Assembly (NCBI GenBank): GCA_964580235.1
Contig: CAZOJY010000018.1
Location: 1 to 41,555 of the forward strand
Length of the DNA stretch: 41,555 bases
Reading direction: 5' to 3'
Source of the DNA: G020348385 sp964580235
GTDB taxonomy: Bacteria > Acidobacteriota > Aminicenantia > Aminicenantales > Aminicenantaceae
The notes beneath the pieces are model-generated. The model made no database searches. It was not told where the DNA came from and saw only the letters and a program-made list of their open reading frames with translations. Each line of letters begins with the position of its first letter. Within the stretch, counting starts at the first letter, position 1. Shown in pieces: positions 39,804 to 41,555 of the stretch. The position numbers and the translations under genes were made by a program.

Positions 39804-41498
39804 TTATTTCTTGGTGATTTCAAAAATCTTATGGGCCTTTGCTGTTTTCTGCCCATCCTGCGCAATAACTCTAACTAAAAACAATCCCTCATTATCAGGA
39901 GTCCAAGTCCAGGAATTCTTTTCCGATGTTTCCTGGACAATCGCCTCACTCTCTGCAAACAAAACCGAAAACATAGACGGGATATGCGCCCAGCGCAAAC
40001 GGCTGAGGCGGAATTCAAATCGAGGGCTTGCCAGTCCAGAAAAATTTGCTGTAAAAACAATTTCTTGAGCGACTCTCTGCGGCGATTCCAGCAAGGAAAA
40101 TAAAGACAGCTCGACATGCTCTTTCTGGATCAAGAACGGAAGCTTCGTCTGCACATTTTCCCTTTCGTCTTTAACCTCAACCTCCACGATATAATACCCT
40201 TCTTCCTCGGGAAACCAATCCCAGGTTGGCAGCTCTGAACTCTCCTGGACAATTTCCCTGTTTCCCTTTCCAAAGAGAAGAAAAATACCCGGATAAAATT
40301 TCGCACTAATATAATGGGTCAGAAAAAACTCATACTTTGGCAGATGAAACCCTGTGTTTTTTACTGTGAAAGTGATTTCCTCATTTTGTTTCTGGGGAGA
40401 TTTTTTGGATGAAGAAAGAATTGCCTTCACCTCTTTTTTTAAAAAAACCAATTTTCCGGTGTCGCTTTCCGGGTCATAAAGATTGACCACAAGGAAAGGA
40501 GCCAGCCAGGTTGGATTGGATTTGATCTCTTGGGAAGCATCGAATGTGCCTTTGCTCTCTCCTGTTTGTATGTCGAAACAAACAAGTTCAGCGGAAAATG
40601 AAGAAACTACAACCTTCTTATCGATAACCTCTACTCTATAATAACTCCTCGATGGAGCTGACTTCCACCAGAGTATCGTCCCGTTTTTTTTATTCATGCA
40701 GTACAAAACACTGTTCCAGCAGAGAAAAAGCACACGATTTTCTGCAACAACAGGAGGAATAAATGTGGCTCCGCCTGAGCGGACTTTCCATTTTGTTTTC
40801 TGCCGATTCAAATTCAGGCACTGAAGATAACGATCTTCTGTCCCGAAGAACAGGAGATTTTCATCGAGAGTCAGAGTTTCCCCCGTTCTTCCTCCAATGT
40901 CGTATTTTCCTGACAACTGCCCCTTACTGCCGACGAAATAGAGAGAATGGTCATCACACCCGAACAGAATCATATCTCGCCAAATAATAAGGTTTGAGGA
41001 AATGGCCTCCCCGGCCTGATACTGCCAGATTTCCTGCCCGGATTCTGGACTAAGGCTGTAGAGTTTTCCTTTTTCTGTCCCGGCATAGACGTGTCCCGCG
41101 CCTTCCGCAATTCCGCTTGTGATTTTGTTTTCCAGCTCTTTCTTCCACCTGAGCTTCCCATCTTGACCAAGACAATACAGAAAATTCTGATCATCGCAGA
41201 TATAGATGCGGCTCTCTGTGAGATAAGGAGGACAGACTAAAGTTTCGGAAATGTCAAAATGCCACAGCATTTCTTTTTTTTGGCCATCAAAACAGTAAAC
41301 CTTTCCGTTTCGGGTGGAGAAATACAGGAAGTGGTCTTTTTTTTGAATGCGGGAAATAATTTCCCCTTCATAGGAAAATTCTTGATCTTTCACAACAGGA
41401 AAAATCACTCCGGATGGATAGGGAACAATCTTAGCCCTGAATAACGAACAAGAATTGCAGAACAAGATCACCCAAAGAAGGATCGCGGCTTTTTTCAT
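39804..41498 (-). CDS. Lipoprotein with PQQ-type beta-propeller and two C-terminal repeat domains
   Basis: 564 aa. The signal peptide ends CNSC (probable lipidated Cys17, an imperfect lipobox). Residues about 35-350 form a propeller of PQQ-like blades with recurring motifs such as GKVYCFDGQKKEMLWHFD, DQNFLYCLGQDGKLRWKKE and GKLYSLSPESGQEIWQYQAG. The C terminus has two similar domains of about 95 residues (roughly 365-460 and 465-564), each with an FEFxLS/YEFFLT strand, an IVQE(S/T)SE motif and a TW(D/T)W(F/T)P..EG core. It resembles BamB-like or sensor propellers in layout only; no PQQ enzyme residues are evident. Likely on the outer membrane, role unknown. Confidence 0.82.
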   Translation of the reverse strand: MKKAAILLWVILFCNSCSLFRAKIVPYPSGVIFPVVKDQEFSYEGEIISRIQKKDHFLYFSTRNGKVYCFDGQKKEMLWHFDISETLVCPPYLTESRIYICDDQNFLYCLGQDGKLRWKKELENKITSGIAEGAGHVYAGTEKGKLYSLSPESGQEIWQYQAGEAISSNLIIWRDMILFGCDDHSLYFVGSKGQLSGKYDIGGRTGETLTLDENLLFFGTEDRYLQCLNLNRQKTKWKVRSGGATFIPPVVAENRVLFLCWNSVLYCMNKKNGTILWWKSAPSRSYYRVEVIDKKVVVSSFSAELVCFDIQTGESKGTFDASQEIKSNPTWLAPFLVVNLYDPESDTGKLVFLKKEVKAILSSSKKSPQKQNEEITFTVKNTGFHLPKYEFFLTHYISAKFYPGIFLLFGKGNREIVQESSELPTWDWFPEEEGYYIVEVEVKDERENVQTKLPFLIQKEHVELSLFSLLESPQRVAQEIVFTANFSGLASPRFEFRLSRLRWAHIPSMFSVLFAESEAIVQETSEKNSWTWTPDNEGLFLVRVIAQDGQKTAKAHKIFEITKK

Positions 41499-41504
41499 GC
41501 AATT

Positions 41505-41520
41505 AACCTGAATTATTCAT
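41505..41520. repeat. Palindromic repeat arm upstream of the propeller lipoprotein
   Basis: AACCTGAATTATTCAT, identical to the left arm at 2723-2738. Any second arm lies beyond the window edge at 41555. Another partial copy, AACCTGAATTATCCA, is at 21-35. Confidence 0.5.
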
Positions 41521-41555
41521 AAACATGATTTTTTTTACCGGGATTTAATACTATA

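Overview
The window reads as chromosome of a Gram-negative, probably anaerobic bacterium from a poorly studied lineage. Evidence for an outer envelope: several lipoprotein signals, a LolA-like protein paired with an outer-membrane beta-barrel, a CsgG-like lipoprotein, a bactofilin and a DUF4097 envelope operon. Evidence for anaerobic, iron- and cobalamin-based metabolism: rubredoxin domains, a ferredoxin:disulfide reductase, a corrinoid protein, FeoAB and Cys-rich DUF2769-type proteins. An archaeal-type HMG-CoA synthase/thiolase/DUF35 set is also present. Aminicenantes or another deep Acidobacteria-like lineage is my guess only; nothing here proves taxonomy. I see no IS element, integrase, prophage or CRISPR array.

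Layout. 79-2699 (minus): HMG-CoA synthase, thiolase and DUF35 protein. 2924-6061 (plus): ECF sigma factor with its own ECF-type promoter, anti-sigma factor, LiaI/LiaF-like membrane proteins and a DUF4097 beta-solenoid protein. 6058-7892 (minus): an unknown protein, a lipoate/octanoate ligase and tRNA-Gly(CCC). 8136-10455: an AT-rich patch with a ClC-CBS-RCK chloride transporter abutting the broken remains of a SnoaL-like ester cyclase. 10517-13023 (plus): a DUF2769-type protein, then the LolA-like/beta-barrel pair. 13034-14649 (minus): a corrinoid protein and a thymidylate-synthase-fold protein, preceded by a 398-base spacer with nested inverted repeats. 15048-16256: bactofilin and a convergent CsgG-like lipoprotein. 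16355-20532 (plus): uvrB-uvrC-acpS. 20591-22760 (minus): feoA-feoB. 22885-26968 (plus): secA and guaB. 27262-31468 (plus): a redox cluster. 31470-35343 (minus): deoxynucleoside kinase, panB, panC and an aspartase-family lyase. 35526-41498 (minus): PspC, two aldehyde dehydrogenases, an HD protein and a PQQ-propeller lipoprotein.

How the genes work together. The 27-31 kb cluster places a rubredoxin fused to a pyruvate-oxidase/acetolactate-synthase-like enzyme beside two DUF2769-type proteins, a membrane cytochrome with a c-type haem domain, a rubredoxin-containing disulfide reductase and a CPHC thioredoxin-like protein. This suggests an electron-transfer and disulfide-reduction module. The second candidate for something undescribed is the corrinoid protein adjacent to a ThyA-fold enzyme that keeps the whole nucleotide-binding signature.

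Two patterns run across the window. One is a dispersed intergenic palindromic repeat, consensus AACCTGRATTATTCAT, with six good copies and several less certain ones. The other is a set of clear sigma70 promoters (TTGACA, 17 bases, TATAAT-like); at uvrB, secA and the bactofilin gene the start codon lies almost at the predicted transcription start, suggesting leaderless mRNAs.
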